This document shows positions 1-9,190 of a stretch of DNA of 64,000 nt, piece by piece (position 1 is the first letter of the stretch; each line of letters begins with the position of its first letter). The notes under the pieces were generated by a model, which was not told where the DNA came from, did not search any database, and saw only the letters and a list, made by a program, of their open reading frames with translations. The position numbers and the translations under genes are program-made. This DNA comes from Imhoffiella purpurea (GTDB lineage Bacteria > Pseudomonadota > Gammaproteobacteria > Chromatiales > Chromatiaceae), in contig NZ_AONC01000006.1 of assembly GCF_000585215.1 (NCBI RefSeq), forward strand, positions 1-64,000. Reading direction: 5' to 3'.

Positions 1-480
1 GGAGTCATGAGTAGCCAGCTTCGTGAGACGAAAACCGGGTGCCGTAAGTGTCTGAGCGGGCACGCGGACTCGACTTATGGGTAAAGCTATGGACTACATC
101 GACTGACAGACTGACTGAACTGTTTGGGTCCTACACCACACTGCCAAGCGAAACGGCGTCCTTGCGGGCCAATGACCGGTAATGGCCTCGTTTCCTGGTC
201 CCTGTATCGGCATCCACGGCTGAAACTTGATCGATCCCTGAAGCGAAGTCGCGGAGTCAGCGGCTGCAAGCTGCTCTGGTAGCGAGTTGGCATCGGGCGC
301 GTCAAGATTTCTGGTCCTATGAAATCAATGGTTTGAGCCGCCGCTGGTTTGGGAGTGACGATATGCGCCGTCATGAGGTGACACCTTGTGTCATTTTGAG
401 ACGGCAGGTATTGCTGCATGGCTATTCCCGAGGATATCTGGCCCCATGGCGGGCGCATGCGATGCGCTGGCATATCTCGC
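1..480. other. No recognisable gene at the left edge
   Basis: I see no convincing coding region here. Short open frames exist on both strands, but none has a recognisable motif, a good ribosome binding site or neighbours that support it. The stretch borders a decayed CHAT gene and a cluster of palindromic repeats, so it is probably degenerate accessory DNA. It may also hold the edge of an element that continues outside the window. Confidence 0.4.
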
Positions 481-1192
481 TCAAGTCTCTTGCTCCGTCA
501 GCCAATCCTCCAGTACGTCGGTGATGCGTTCGAGCGGCGTCGTCTGGGAATGGAAGCTGGACGTCTTGTGACTGGCTCCCTCGCACAGGATCCGGAGCAG
601 ATCCGCATAGTCGAGGAGCGACGAAAGCTGACGATAGCTGGCCCCACGGGTAATGATGCCCTTCAGTTCGGCGATATGGGTCTCGGTTTCGGAACCGGTC
701 AATGCGTAGTGTCTCAGGCGCATGAGCAGACTCAGTTCCAGCTTGATGGCATCGGCCGAGGCACCGGGAGACTCACGCACGTAGTCGGCCGCACGCTTGG
801 TGTTGTGTGTCCGATGGTCCTGCCAGGTTCGCTCGCGCGCCCGGCGGACCGCCTCCCCGAAACGGGAGCCGTTGGTCATGAGGTGATAGAAGGTCTCGGC
901 GAAGGTCGGGGCCGCCTGGTCGTCCACGGCCCATCCGGCGGCGACCACGGCACGCACCCCCATGCGAATGAACTGGGCCGCCAGGTTCGCCGCGATCCGA
1001 GTGCTTTCCTTGACCGTCCAGGCGTCCGAGGTGACAGCAGTTGATGAACACCAGGTCCGGTCCGCACAGCGGACCTACCGAGGCCGCGAGCGTAGGGTCC
1101 GCTGTGCGGACCGAGTCGCTATGGTCGGCATCGGGGATGCGCTCGATCGGAGGGTGAGGGCCGATCTCGGGTAGGGCGCAATAGGCCGCCAT
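481..1192 (-). pseudogene. CHAT-domain (caspase-like protease) remnant, frameshifted
   Basis: Two minus-strand frames together give the C-terminal half of a CHAT peptidase domain. The upstream frame (about 1192 to 1005) contains DLVFINCCHLG, which matches the CHAT catalytic-cysteine strand. The downstream frame continues as ESTRIAANLAAQFIRMGVRA and then VVAAGWAVDDQAAPTFAETF, the usual region after the active site. Joining them needs a one-base shift near 1005-1015. The N-terminal half with the catalytic histidine is absent, because the frame upstream of about 1150 runs into palindromic repeat sequence. A 54-base palindrome sits just before the cysteine motif. CHAT proteins are often effectors of bacterial immune or death pathways; this copy looks inactive. 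A sequencing error could explain the frameshift but not the missing N-terminus. Confidence 0.65.
1059..1112. repeat. REP-like palindrome inside the CHAT remnant
   Basis: Two arms of about 20 bases, 1059-1078 and 1092-1112, are reverse complements of each other apart from one extra G. They are separated by 13 bases. The core is GTCCGCTGTGCGGAC. The whole element is 54 bases, an exact number of codons, and lies immediately upstream of the region encoding the CHAT cysteine motif. It resembles extragenic palindromes that insert in or near genes. Confidence 0.7.
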
Positions 1193-1354
1193 CGACGGGT
1201 GGCTGAGACCTTTGTCTTCTGGTTGTCCATTTCATGAATCGCCGGCGTTCGATCTCGGGGCGGCCGTATTGCGCCGTATGGGAGTGGCAGACGCGATCCA
1301 GGTCTCGCGGCTGCCTGCCATGCGGCGCAATACGCTGGCGCTATTGCGCCCTAC
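1171..1354. repeat. Cluster of GTAGGGCGCAATAG inverted repeats
   Basis: The 14-base arm GTAGGGCGCAATAG at 1171-1184 is exactly repeated in inverted orientation at 1341-1354. Inside it, 1266-1280 and 1319-1333 pair with one mismatch, and 1324-1354 folds as its own hairpin. The arrangement looks like a cluster of REP or BIME units, or a small non-autonomous element of 184 bases. No target-site duplication is visible. It lies just beyond the 3' end of maeB, where the hairpin might protect or terminate the transcript. Confidence 0.6.
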
Positions 1355-1374
1355 GTCGCGGGTCGGCGTTCATC

Positions 1375-3636
1375 CTAGCCGGCCTGCACGGCCGCCAGTG
1401 CGGTCATGTTGAGCAGGCCCCGCACCGAGGTGCTGGGGGTGACGATGTGCGCGGCGTGGGCGGTGCCAAGCAGCATGGGGCCGAAGGCGCCGCCTTCGTT
1501 CATCGTCTTGAGCAGGTTGAAGGAGATGTTGGCCGCGTCCTGGTTGGGCATGACCAGCAGGTTGGCGCGTCCCTCCAGGCGCGAGTCGGGGAAGCGGGCC
1601 TGGCGGCCGATGGCGTCGAAGGCCAGGTTGGCGTGCATCTCGCCCTCGACCTCCAGCTCGGGGTCCTGGCCGCGCAGCAGGCGCAGGGCCTCGTGCATCT
1701 TGGTCGCGGTCGGCGATTCGTGGCTGCCGAAGTTGGAGTGCGAGACGAAGGCGACCTTGGGCACCAGTCCGAAGCGTCTGATCTCGGCGGCGCAGAGACG
1801 GGTGATCTCGGCCAGGTCCTCGGCGCTGGGATCCGCCTGGACGTAGGTGTCGGCGATGAAGAGCGGGCCCTTGGGCAGTACCACGGCGCTCATGGCGGTG
1901 AGCTTGCGCACCCCGGGGGCGGTGCCGATGACCTCCTCGACGTGTTTGAGGTGACGGGCGAAGCGGCCGACGATGCCGCAGATCATGGCGTCGGCGTCGC
2001 CGCAGCGGACCATGGTGGCGGCCAGCACCGTGGGGTCGTTGCGGATGTATTCGCGGGTCTCGTCGGGGGCGTAGCCGCGGCGCTTGACCCGATCGTAGAA
2101 GGTCTGCCAGTGGGTCTCGAAGTTGGGGTTCTCGCAGGGGACGATGAGGTCGAAATCCTTGTCCGCTCGGATGCTCAGGCCCAGATCCTCGAGACGGTTG
2201 CCGATGACCTCGGGACGGCCGATGAGCATGGGGCGCGCGATGCCCTCGGCGACCGCCTGCTGGGCCATCTGCAGCACACGCTCCTCCTCGCCCTCGGCGA
2301 AGACGACCCGCTTGGGCGCGAGCCGGGCCTGGTCGAAGACCGGCTTCATGGTGATGCCGGTGCGATAGGCGCGGTGGCCGAGTTTCTGGCGGTAGGCATC
2401 CAGGTCCTCGATGGGGCGCGTCGCCACGCCCGACTCCATCGCCGCCTGGGCGACCGCCGGGGCCAGGTGCTCCATGAGACGCGGGTCGAAGGGCTTGGGG
2501 ATGAGGTATTCGGGACCGAACTGGAGCTGGTGTCCGCCGTAGGCCGCGCGCACGATGTCCGAGGGCTCGGCCATGGCCAGGTCGGCGATGGCGCGCACGC
2601 AGGCGACCTTCATCGCCTCGTTGATCTCGCTGGCGCCGCAGTCGAGCGCGCCGCGGAAGATGAAGGGGAAGCAGAGGACGTTGTTGACCTGGTTGGGGAA
2701 GTCCGAGCGGCCGGTGGCGATGATGGCGTCCGGGCGCGCCTCGCGGGCCAGGTCGGGCATGATCTCGGGGACCGGGTTGGCCAGGGCCATGATGATGGGG
2801 CGCTCCGCCATGCGCGCCAGCCATTCGGGCTTGAGCACGCCGGCCGCGGAGAGCCCGAGGAAGATGTCGGCGCCCTCGATGGCCTCGGCCAATGTACGCT
2901 GGTCGGTCGCGACGGCGTAGCGGCCCTTGTAGGGGTCCATCTCCTCGACGCGGCCCTCATAGACGACGCCGGCGATGTCGGTGAGGGTGACGTTCTCCCT
3001 GGGCAGGCCCATCTCGACCAGCAGATCGACGCAGGCCAGTGCTGCCGCGCCGGCCCCGGCGGTGACCAGGCGTACCTGGCCGATGTCCTTGCCGACCACG
3101 CGCAGCCCGTTGAGGATGGCCGCGTTCACCACGATGGCGGTGCCGTGCTGGTCGTCGTGGAAGACCGGGATGCCCATGCGCTCCTTGAGGGCGCGCTCGA
3201 TGATGAAGCAGTCGGGGGCCTTGATGTCCTCGAGGTTGATGCCACCGAAGCTGGGCTCCAGGCGCGCGACCGTCTCGATGAACTGCTCGGGGTCGCGTTC
3301 CTCGATCTCGATGTCGAAGACGTCGATGTCGGCGAACTGCTTGAAGAGCACCGCCTTGCCTTCCATCACCGGCTTGGAGGCCAGGCCGCCGATCGCACCC
3401 AGGCCCAGGACGGCCGTGCCGTTGCTGATGACGGCGACCAGGTTGCCGCGCGAGGTGTAGTGCGAGGCGGTCAGGGGATCCTTCTCGATCTCGCGGCAGG
3501 CCGCCGCGACGCCGGGGGAGTAGGCCAGCGCCAGGTCGCGCTGGTTGGCCAGCGGCTTGGTGGCCTTGATCTCCAGTTTTCCCGGCTTGGGATAGCGATG
3601 GTAGTCTAATGCACTCTGGTTGAGCTCTTCCGACAT
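1375..3636 (-). CDS. maeB: NADP-dependent malic enzyme (MaeB type)
   Basis: The 753-residue protein has the length and layout of MaeB malic enzymes. An N-terminal malic enzyme domain (about 1-430) is followed by a phosphotransacetylase-like domain (about 430-753) that is usually regulatory rather than catalytic. Recognisable segments are [27 protein letters not shown] and [11 protein letters not shown] in the catalytic half, and a glycine-rich nucleotide-binding stretch [16 protein letters not shown]. The enzyme converts malate to pyruvate and CO2 with reduction of NADP, in the cytoplasm. The ATG has GGAG six bases upstream. It is divergent from the ech operon across 295 bases. Confidence 0.95.
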   Translation of the reverse strand: MSEELNQSALDYHRYPKPGKLEIKATKPLANQRDLALAYSPGVAAACREIEKDPLTASHYTSRGNLVAVISNGTAVLGLGAIGGLASKPVMEGKAVLFKQFADIDVFDIEIEERDPEQFIETVARLEPSFGGINLEDIKAPDCFIIERALKERMGIPVFHDDQHGTAIVVNAAILNGLRVVGKDIGQVRLVTAGAGAAALACVDLLVEMGLPRENVTLTDIAGVVYEGRVEEMDPYKGRYAVATDQRTLAEAIEGADIFLGLSAAGVLKPEWLARMAERPIIMALANPVPEIMPDLAREARPDAIIATGRSDFPNQVNNVLCFPFIFRGALDCGASEINEAMKVACVRAIADLAMAEPSDIVRAAYGGHQLQFGPEYLIPKPFDPRLMEHLAPAVAQAAMESGVATRPIEDLDAYRQKLGHRAYRTGITMKPVFDQARLAPKRVVFAEGEEERVLQMAQQAVAEGIARPMLIGRPEVIGNRLEDLGLSIRADKDFDLIVPCENPNFETHWQTFYDRVKRRGYAPDETREYIRNDPTVLAATMVRCGDADAMICGIVGRFARHLKHVEEVIGTAPGVRKLTAMSAVVLPKGPLFIADTYVQADPSAEDLAEITRLCAAEIRRFGLVPKVAFVSHSNFGSHESPTATKMHEALRLLRGQDPELEVEGEMHANLAFDAIGRQARFPDSRLEGRANLLVMPNQDAANISFNLLKTMNEGGAFGPMLLGTAHAAHIVTPSTSVRGLLNMTALAAVQAG

Positions 3637-3931
3637 CTGGGTCTCCGATGGTGGGGCTTGGTCGATCGGGACGGCTCTTTGGCCGTTGGATCGTGCAAAG
3701 CCATGATGCAGCGCAACATATTACCGCAAAATGTAGGACTCGAAGCCGTCGCCATCTACCCCGAAGATTCTGTCCATCGCCTACTATGAGGCACTGGACT
3801 CTGAGTTCTACGATGTTCACGGGCCGGCTCTCAGTCTTCTTCCCGCTCGACGCTCTTTCGCCCCGCAGTCTCGGCGATCCTCGGCCTGACAGATATCCTC
3901 GTTCGCCTATTTCGTCCCGCAGGGGGTCGCG

Positions 3932-5863
3932 ATGTTTCCGATCATCTTTCTCATGGGGTTTCCGCTCGTCGCGGGCCTGGCCATCGCCGCCGCGCCCGAT
4001 GCCGAGACCCGAGGGCGCTGGGTCCGTCTCTCGGTCGCTCTGATCGCCCTGGTCTCCGTACTGCTCGCCCTTTCCTCGATGGGCGAGGCGCCGCGCTTCT
4101 TCGCGCTGGGTGAGGGCACCCAGCATGGGTTCGATCTCGCCATTACGGCGGCATCGCTCGCCCTGGCGCTGGTGCTGCTCTATTTCTGCCGCCGCATCCG
4201 CCCGCGCGAGTGGTACATCCCGGTCCTGATCCTGCTCCAGACGGGGCTCATGCTCGCGGTCGAATTCGCCGCCGAGCATCCCGAGGTGGAGCACGCGCTC
4301 TACGTCGACAGCTTCTCGGCGCTCATGGCCCTGATCATCGGCGGCGTCGGCGGTCTCATCTGCATCCACGCCATCCGCTACATGCAGGACTATCAGGCGC
4401 ATGCCGAAGGGATTTCCGACCGGCGTCCGGCCTTCTTCTTCATGCTGTTCCTCTTCCTGGGGGCCATGTTCGGCATCGTCTTCGCCAATCATCTGCTGTG
4501 GCTCTTCTTCTTCTGGGAGGTGACGACGCTCTGCTCCTTCTGGCTGATCTCCTATTCGGGGACCGAGGAGGCGGTGCGCAACGGCTTCCGTGCCCTGGGG
4601 CTCAATCTGGTCGGCGGTGTCGCCTTCGCCGGGGCCCTGGTCTGGCTGACGATGGGGCCTGGGCTCCACACCTGGGAGCTCGACCGTCTGGTCGATGCCG
4701 GTTCCACCCTGGCGCTGATTCCGGCGGTTCTGATCGCGGTGGCCGGTCTGGCCAAGTCGGCCCAGCTGCCTTTCTCATCCTGGCTGCTGGGCGCTATGGT
4801 CGCGCCCACGCCTATCTCGGCCCTGCTGCACTCCAGCACTATGGTCAAGGCGGGCGTCTTCCTGCTGGTGAAGCTGGCCCCGGTGTTCCACGGGACCTTC
4901 GCCGGCTTCTCGCTGTCGCTGATCGGCGGTGTGACCTTCCTCGTCACCTCGCTGATCGCGGTCAATCAGCGCAACGCCAAGCTGGTCCTGGCCTATTCGA
5001 CCATCGCCAATCTGGGGCTCATCGTCATGTGCGCCGGGATCGGGACGACGGCGACGCTCTGGGCGGCGATCCTGCTGATCCTCTTCCACGCGGTGGCCAA
5101 GGCGTTGCTGTTCCTGGGCGTCGGGACCACCGAGCATCTGATCGGCAGCCGCGACATCGAGGACATGGAGGGGCTGGTCTATCGCCATCCGACCATGGCC
5201 GCCATGCTGCTGGTCGGCGTCCTCGGCATGTTCCTGGCCCCGTTCGGCATGCTGTTGAGCAAGTACACCTGCTTCCAAGCCTTCCTGACCGTCGACGTGA
5301 TGCCGGGCGCCGGGGTGCTGCTGGCGGCGATCCTCGCCTTCGGCAGCGCGCCGACCCTCTTCTTCTGGAGCAAATGGATGGGCAAGCTGGTCGCCGTGCC
5401 GCGCTCGGCGCCGAGTCCCGAGCCGAAGATCCCGCGCGACGAGTGGATCGCGCTGGTGAGCCTGACGGTCGTGACCTACGTGGCCTGCGCGCTCTTCCCA
5501 CTGGCCGATCTGGCCTTCGTTCAGCCCTACACCCAGGCGCTCGTGGACTCCGGCCTGATCCCGGCGTCCGCCGACCGCATCCCCTGGGAGACGATCGTGC
5601 TCATGAGCGTCATGCTGGCCGGGCTCTTCACACTGCCCCTGGCTTTCTGGCTGCGGCGTCCCCAGTACGCGGAGGTGAGCGGATATCTGAGCGGCGCCAA
5701 CGTCTCCGGTGGGGCCTCGTTCCGCGGGGCCATGGGCCTGGAACGCCAGGTCGAGAGCCGCTCCTACTATCTGCAGTCGTTCATCCATGAGGTGCCGCTG
5801 ATGCGCTATGCGCTGATCGGCTCCGCTCTTCTCGTGATCCTGATGTTGGGGGCTGGACTATGA
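3932..5863 (+). CDS. echA: Ech-type hydrogenase, proton-pumping membrane subunit (NuoL/EchA family)
   Basis: This is a 643-residue polytopic membrane protein of the NuoL/MrpA antiporter family, with roughly 16 hydrophobic segments. It has the family's core region, with conserved glutamate and lysine positions around LLWLFFFWEVTTLCSFWLIS, AKSAQLPFSSWLLGAM and PISALLHSSTMVKAGVF. As the first gene of a six-gene set matching echABCDEF in order and size, it should translocate ions as the hydrogenase works. The ATG follows AGGGGG, and its stop overlaps the next start as ATGA. A HyfB-like name is possible, but the set of six and the subunit lengths fit Ech better. Confidence 0.85.
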   Translation: MFPIIFLMGFPLVAGLAIAAAPDAETRGRWVRLSVALIALVSVLLALSSMGEAPRFFALGEGTQHGFDLAITAASLALALVLLYFCRRIRPREWYIPVLILLQTGLMLAVEFAAEHPEVEHALYVDSFSALMALIIGGVGGLICIHAIRYMQDYQAHAEGISDRRPAFFFMLFLFLGAMFGIVFANHLLWLFFFWEVTTLCSFWLISYSGTEEAVRNGFRALGLNLVGGVAFAGALVWLTMGPGLHTWELDRLVDAGSTLALIPAVLIAVAGLAKSAQLPFSSWLLGAMVAPTPISALLHSSTMVKAGVFLLVKLAPVFHGTFAGFSLSLIGGVTFLVTSLIAVNQRNAKLVLAYSTIANLGLIVMCAGIGTTATLWAAILLILFHAVAKALLFLGVGTTEHLIGSRDIEDMEGLVYRHPTMAAMLLVGVLGMFLAPFGMLLSKYTCFQAFLTVDVMPGAGVLLAAILAFGSAPTLFFWSKWMGKLVAVPRSAPSPEPKIPRDEWIALVSLTVVTYVACALFPLADLAFVQPYTQALVDSGLIPASADRIPWETIVLMSVMLAGLFTLPLAFWLRRPQYAEVSGYLSGANVSGGASFRGAMGLERQVESRSYYLQSFIHEVPLMRYALIGSALLVILMLGAGL

Positions 5864-6729
5864 GCGCCTATACCTGGTGGCTGGCGATCGGCTTTCTGGT
5901 GCTGGGGCCCCTGGTCGGGGCGCTGCTGGCCGGCATCGACCGCATCCTCACGGCACGCATGCAGTCGCGCAAGGGCCCCCCCCTGCTGCAGCCGGTCTAC
6001 GACGTCCTCAAGCTGTTGGAGAAGGACACGCTCGTCGTCACCCATCTGCAGAGCCTCTATCTCTGGGGCTTCCTCTTCTTCATGCTCATCTCGGGCTTCA
6101 TCCTCTTCCTCGGCAGCGATCTGCTGCTGAGTCTCTTCGCCCTGACGGTCTCCGGCATCTTTCTCTGTCTGGCGGCCTATTCGACCAACTCGCCCTACAG
6201 CAACATCGGCTCGGCGCGCGAGCTGATGCTGACCATGGCCTACGAGCCCATGCTCATCATGGTGGCGCTCGGCTTCTTCCTGGTCTCGGGCAGCTTCCGG
6301 GTGTCCGACATCGTCCAGGGAAGCCCCTGGCAGGTCCTGCAGCTGGGCGGGATCCTGATCGGGTTCCTCTTCGTCCTGACCATCAAGCTGCGCAAGTCGC
6401 CCTTCGATCTCAGCGCCTCGCACCACGGTCATCAGGAGCTGGTGAAGGGCATCACCACCGACCTCTCCGGGACCGATCTGGCGTTGGTCGAGATCGGACA
6501 CTGGTACGAGAACGTCATCCTGCTCGGCTGGCTCTATCTCTTCTTCGCGCCATGGGGACTCGCCGTGGCGCTGCCGATCTCGATCGTCCTCTTCTTCGCC
6601 GAGGTGCTGGTCGACAACACCCATGCGCGGCTCACCTGGTCGAGCGCGCTGCGGGTGTCCTGGTGGGTCACCGTGCTGTTCGGCGTGACCAATCTTCTGG
6701 TCCTCCCTCTGATCGGTCATTCGTCATGA
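5860..6729 (+). CDS. echB: Ech-type hydrogenase membrane subunit (NuoH/EchB family)
   Basis: This 289-residue membrane protein belongs to the NuoH / HyfC / EchB family. After the first helix, ARMQSRKGPPLLQPVYDVLKL matches the family signature near the quinone-side loop of complex I. The segment IKLRKSPFDLSASHHGHQEL carries the charged loop typical of hydrogenase versions. It anchors the soluble hydrogenase module to the ion-pumping arm. Its ATG overlaps the echA stop (ATGA), and its own stop overlaps the echC start in the same way, so translation is probably coupled. Confidence 0.88.
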   Translation: MSAYTWWLAIGFLVLGPLVGALLAGIDRILTARMQSRKGPPLLQPVYDVLKLLEKDTLVVTHLQSLYLWGFLFFMLISGFILFLGSDLLLSLFALTVSGIFLCLAAYSTNSPYSNIGSARELMLTMAYEPMLIMVALGFFLVSGSFRVSDIVQGSPWQVLQLGGILIGFLFVLTIKLRKSPFDLSASHHGHQELVKGITTDLSGTDLALVEIGHWYENVILLGWLYLFFAPWGLAVALPISIVLFFAEVLVDNTHARLTWSSALRVSWWVTVLFGVTNLLVLPLIGHSS

Positions 6730-7175
6730 GCTTCCTCAAGAAATCCCCCTGGGTGCTGCACTATGCGGCGACGAGCTGCAACGGCTGCGACATCGAACTG
6801 CTCGCCTGTCTCACGCCGCTCTACGACGTCGAGCGCCTGGGCATCGTCAACACCGGCAACCCCAAGCACGCCGACATCTTCCTGGTCACCGGGTCGGTAA
6901 ACGAGGAGTCGCGCAAGGTGGTCGAGAATCTCTATGCCCAGATGCCCGACCCCAAGGTGGTGGTGGCCATTGGCGCCTGTGCCCTGAGCGGGGGCATCTT
7001 CCGCGACGCCTACAACGTCTACGGCGGGATCGATCAGGTGCTGCCGGTCGACGTCTATGTCCCCGGATGCGCGGCCCGGCCCGAGGCCATCATCGACGGC
7101 GTGGTGCAGGCATTGGGCATCCTCGAAGAGCGCGCCAAAGAGCGGAAACGTCAGCGTAGAATGGTGAGAGCATGA
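6726..7175 (+). CDS. echC: Ech-type [NiFe] hydrogenase small subunit (NuoB/EchC family)
   Basis: The 149-residue protein is the electron-transferring small subunit. The four ligands of the proximal 4Fe-4S cluster are visible: CNGC near residue 18, the cysteine of IGACALSGG, and the cysteine of VPGCAARPE. The protein is short, like other group 4 small subunits, with no Tat signal and no extra clusters. It starts at the ATG overlapping the echB stop and ends overlapping echD. Confidence 0.9.
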   Translation: MSFLKKSPWVLHYAATSCNGCDIELLACLTPLYDVERLGIVNTGNPKHADIFLVTGSVNEESRKVVENLYAQMPDPKVVVAIGACALSGGIFRDAYNVYGGIDQVLPVDVYVPGCAARPEAIIDGVVQALGILEERAKERKRQRRMVRA

Positions 7176-7603
7176 GTGAGCAAGAATCCTTCACGGACCT
7201 GGAGCTGGACGCCTGGGTCCCGACCGCCGAGCGTCACCGCGACCAGGGCTATCGGCTGGTGCAGATGACCGGCACTGCGCGCGCGGATCATTTCGAGATC
7301 ATGATCAGCTACGACAAGGACTACCGCTGCAACCACTATCGGGTCTGCGTCCCGCGCGAGCGTCCCCGGCTGCCCAGTCTGAGCGGCGTCTTCCTCGCCG
7401 CCTTCACCTACGAGAACGAGCTCAAGGACCTCTTCGGTTTCGAGGTCCCCGGGCTCGCGGTCGACTACGGCGGCGGCTTCCTGCGCACCAAGACCAAGAT
7501 CCCCTTCTCCGGGAAGGTGGAGCTGAAGACCGAATCGGGTGCCAAGGCGCCCGCCACCAAGGTCGCCGCGCCCTCGACATCCGGTTCCACCGGGGAGGCT
7601 TGA
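7172..7603 (+). CDS. echD: Ech-type hydrogenase subunit (NuoC/EchD family)
   Basis: A 143-residue soluble protein related to the 30-kDa subunit of complex I. The stretch LAAFTYENELKDLFGFEVPGL corresponds to the conserved family helix. It has no cofactor motif and is thought to be structural in group 4 hydrogenases. The C-terminal 25 residues are rich in Ala, Thr and Pro and look disordered. The ATG overlaps the echC stop, and echE follows after three bases. Confidence 0.85.
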   Translation: MSEQESFTDLELDAWVPTAERHRDQGYRLVQMTGTARADHFEIMISYDKDYRCNHYRVCVPRERPRLPSLSGVFLAAFTYENELKDLFGFEVPGLAVDYGGGFLRTKTKIPFSGKVELKTESGAKAPATKVAAPSTSGSTGEA

Positions 7604-7606
7604 GCC

Positions 7607-8689
7607 ATGGCCGATACCACCATCGTACCCTTCGGGCCGCAGCATCCGGTCCTGCCCGAGCCGATCCATCTCGACCTGGAGCTCGACGACGAGCGCGTGG
7701 TCCAGGCGCTGCCCTCGATCGGCTACGTGCATCGCGGTCTGGAGCTGCTCGCCGAGCGTCACGACTTCCTCGAGATGGCCCAGGTCGCCGAGCGCATCTG
7801 CGGCATCTGCAGCTTCATCCACAGTCAGGGTTACTGCCAGGGGGTCGAGACGCTGATGGGGCTGGAGCTGCCTCCGCGCGCCGTCTATCTGCGTACCTTC
7901 TGGGGCGAGGTCTCGCGCATCCAGAGCCATCTGCTGTGGCTGGGGCTCTCGGCCGACGCCTTCGGCTTCGAGAGCCTCTTCCAGCACAGCTGGCGCATCC
8001 GCGAGGGGTTGGTCGACATCATCGAGGAGACGACCGGCGGGCGCGTCATCTTCGGGACCTGCAAGGTCGGCGGCATCCGCAAGGACGTCGACGACGAAAC
8101 CCTGGGCCGGGTGCGCCAGCGGATCCGCGAGATCGAGTCGGACTACGACGAGGTGGCCGGCATCTTCCGCCGCGATCTGACCGTGAAGCAGCGCACCGTC
8201 GGGATCGGCGTGCTCAGCGCCGAGGACGCCTATGCGCTGGGGGCCGTGGGTCCGGTGCTGCGCGGCAGCGGCGTCGCCCGGGATACGCGCCAGCTGGGCT
8301 ATGCCGCCTACGGCGAGCTGGACTGGGAGCCGGTCGTCGAGCAGGCCGGCGACTGCTACGCCCGCTGCGAGGTGCGGCTGCGCGAGATCAGCCAGTCCTT
8401 CGATCTCATCGCCCAGTGTCTCGACCGCATGCCCCAGGGCGAGATCGACGTCTCGGTCAAGGGCAAGCGTCCCAGCGGCGAGCTGATGAGCCGGCTCGAG
8501 CAGCCGCGCGGCGAGGTCTGCTATTACATGCAGGCGGACGGCAAGAAGAACCTCGGCCGATTCCGGGTGCGCACCCCGACCTTCGCCAATATCGCCCCGC
8601 TGGTTCACATGCTGAAAGGCTGCGAACTGGCCGACGTTCCAGTCATCGTGCTGACCATCGATCCCTGCGTCAGCTGCAACGAGAGGTGA
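7607..8689 (+). CDS. echE: Ech-type [NiFe] hydrogenase catalytic large subunit (EchE)
   Basis: The 360-residue protein is the catalytic subunit. Both nickel-binding motifs are intact: ERICGICSFIH near residue 63 (RxCGxCxxxH) and DPCVSCNER at the extreme C-terminus (DPCxxCxxR). This separates it from NuoD, which lacks these cysteines, so it should be a true hydrogenase. The chain stops three residues after the last cysteine, so there is no C-terminal peptide for a maturation protease to remove, as reported for other Ech enzymes. It is expected to interconvert protons and H2 using ferredoxin-level electrons. No hyp maturation gene is in the window. Confidence 0.93.
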   Translation: MADTTIVPFGPQHPVLPEPIHLDLELDDERVVQALPSIGYVHRGLELLAERHDFLEMAQVAERICGICSFIHSQGYCQGVETLMGLELPPRAVYLRTFWGEVSRIQSHLLWLGLSADAFGFESLFQHSWRIREGLVDIIEETTGGRVIFGTCKVGGIRKDVDDETLGRVRQRIREIESDYDEVAGIFRRDLTVKQRTVGIGVLSAEDAYALGAVGPVLRGSGVARDTRQLGYAAYGELDWEPVVEQAGDCYARCEVRLREISQSFDLIAQCLDRMPQGEIDVSVKGKRPSGELMSRLEQPRGEVCYYMQADGKKNLGRFRVRTPTFANIAPLVHMLKGCELADVPVIVLTIDPCVSCNER

Positions 8690-8693
8690 CGCC

Positions 8694-9056
8694 ATGTCAT
8701 GGTCCTGGTTGTCCGTTTCATCGCTGGTCACGCGCAGCGCGCTCAAGCCCCCGGTCACCCGGCTCTATCCGATCGAGCGCCGCACGCCCTACGCCAAGAC
8801 GCGCGGCCATATCCTGTTCGTGGTCGACAATTGCAACTTCTGCACGATCTGCGCCCACAAGTGTCCGACCAGGGCGATCGTGGCCAACAAGAAGGAGAAG
8901 ACCTGGGCGATCGATCACAGCCTCTGCATCCTCTGCGGCAACTGTGTCGAGGACTGCCGCGAGGGCTGCATTACATTGAGCGATCAGCCCTGTCCGCCGA
9001 TGCGGGCGAAGGAGGTGCTGCAGTTCAGGAAGGAGCACGATACGCCCTCCGCCTGA
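8694..9056 (+). CDS. echF: Ech-type hydrogenase ferredoxin subunit, two 4Fe-4S clusters (EchF)
   Basis: A 120-residue polyferredoxin of the NuoI/HyfH/EchF type. Two cluster motifs are clear: CNFCTICAHKCP around residue 46 and CILCGNCVEDC around residue 77. It should carry electrons between a soluble ferredoxin and the small subunit. It starts four bases after the echE stop and completes the six-gene operon; a hairpin follows about 80 bases downstream. Confidence 0.9.
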   Translation: MSWSWLSVSSLVTRSALKPPVTRLYPIERRTPYAKTRGHILFVVDNCNFCTICAHKCPTRAIVANKKEKTWAIDHSLCILCGNCVEDCREGCITLSDQPCPPMRAKEVLQFRKEHDTPSA

Positions 9057-9137
9057 TCTGCTCAGATTCCAGGCTCGTCGATCTGCATCCAGATGAGGGA
9101 AGCCACCGCCACCTTGCGAGCCTGGTTCGACGTTTCA

Positions 9138-9164
9138 ATAGGGCCGGCATTGATGCCGGCCTAT
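9138..9164 (+). terminator. Hairpin after the ech operon
   Basis: The sequence forms a 12-base-pair stem, ATAGG-CCGGCAT against ATGCCGGCCTAT, with one bulged G and a very tight turn. It lies 82 bases after echF and 27 bases before apbE. There is no long T-run after it, so it could be a weak terminator or an mRNA-stabilising hairpin rather than a classic intrinsic terminator. Confidence 0.4.
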
Positions 9165-9190
9165 CCATTTCGCTGATTCAGGTGTTCGAC

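Noticed and set aside
1234-3609. Long open frame of almost 800 codons on the plus strand opposite maeB
   Set aside because: It is a high-GC shadow of maeB. The composition is repetitive (Gly, Asp, Val, His, Leu) and has no recognisable domain, and the opposite strand encodes a clear enzyme.
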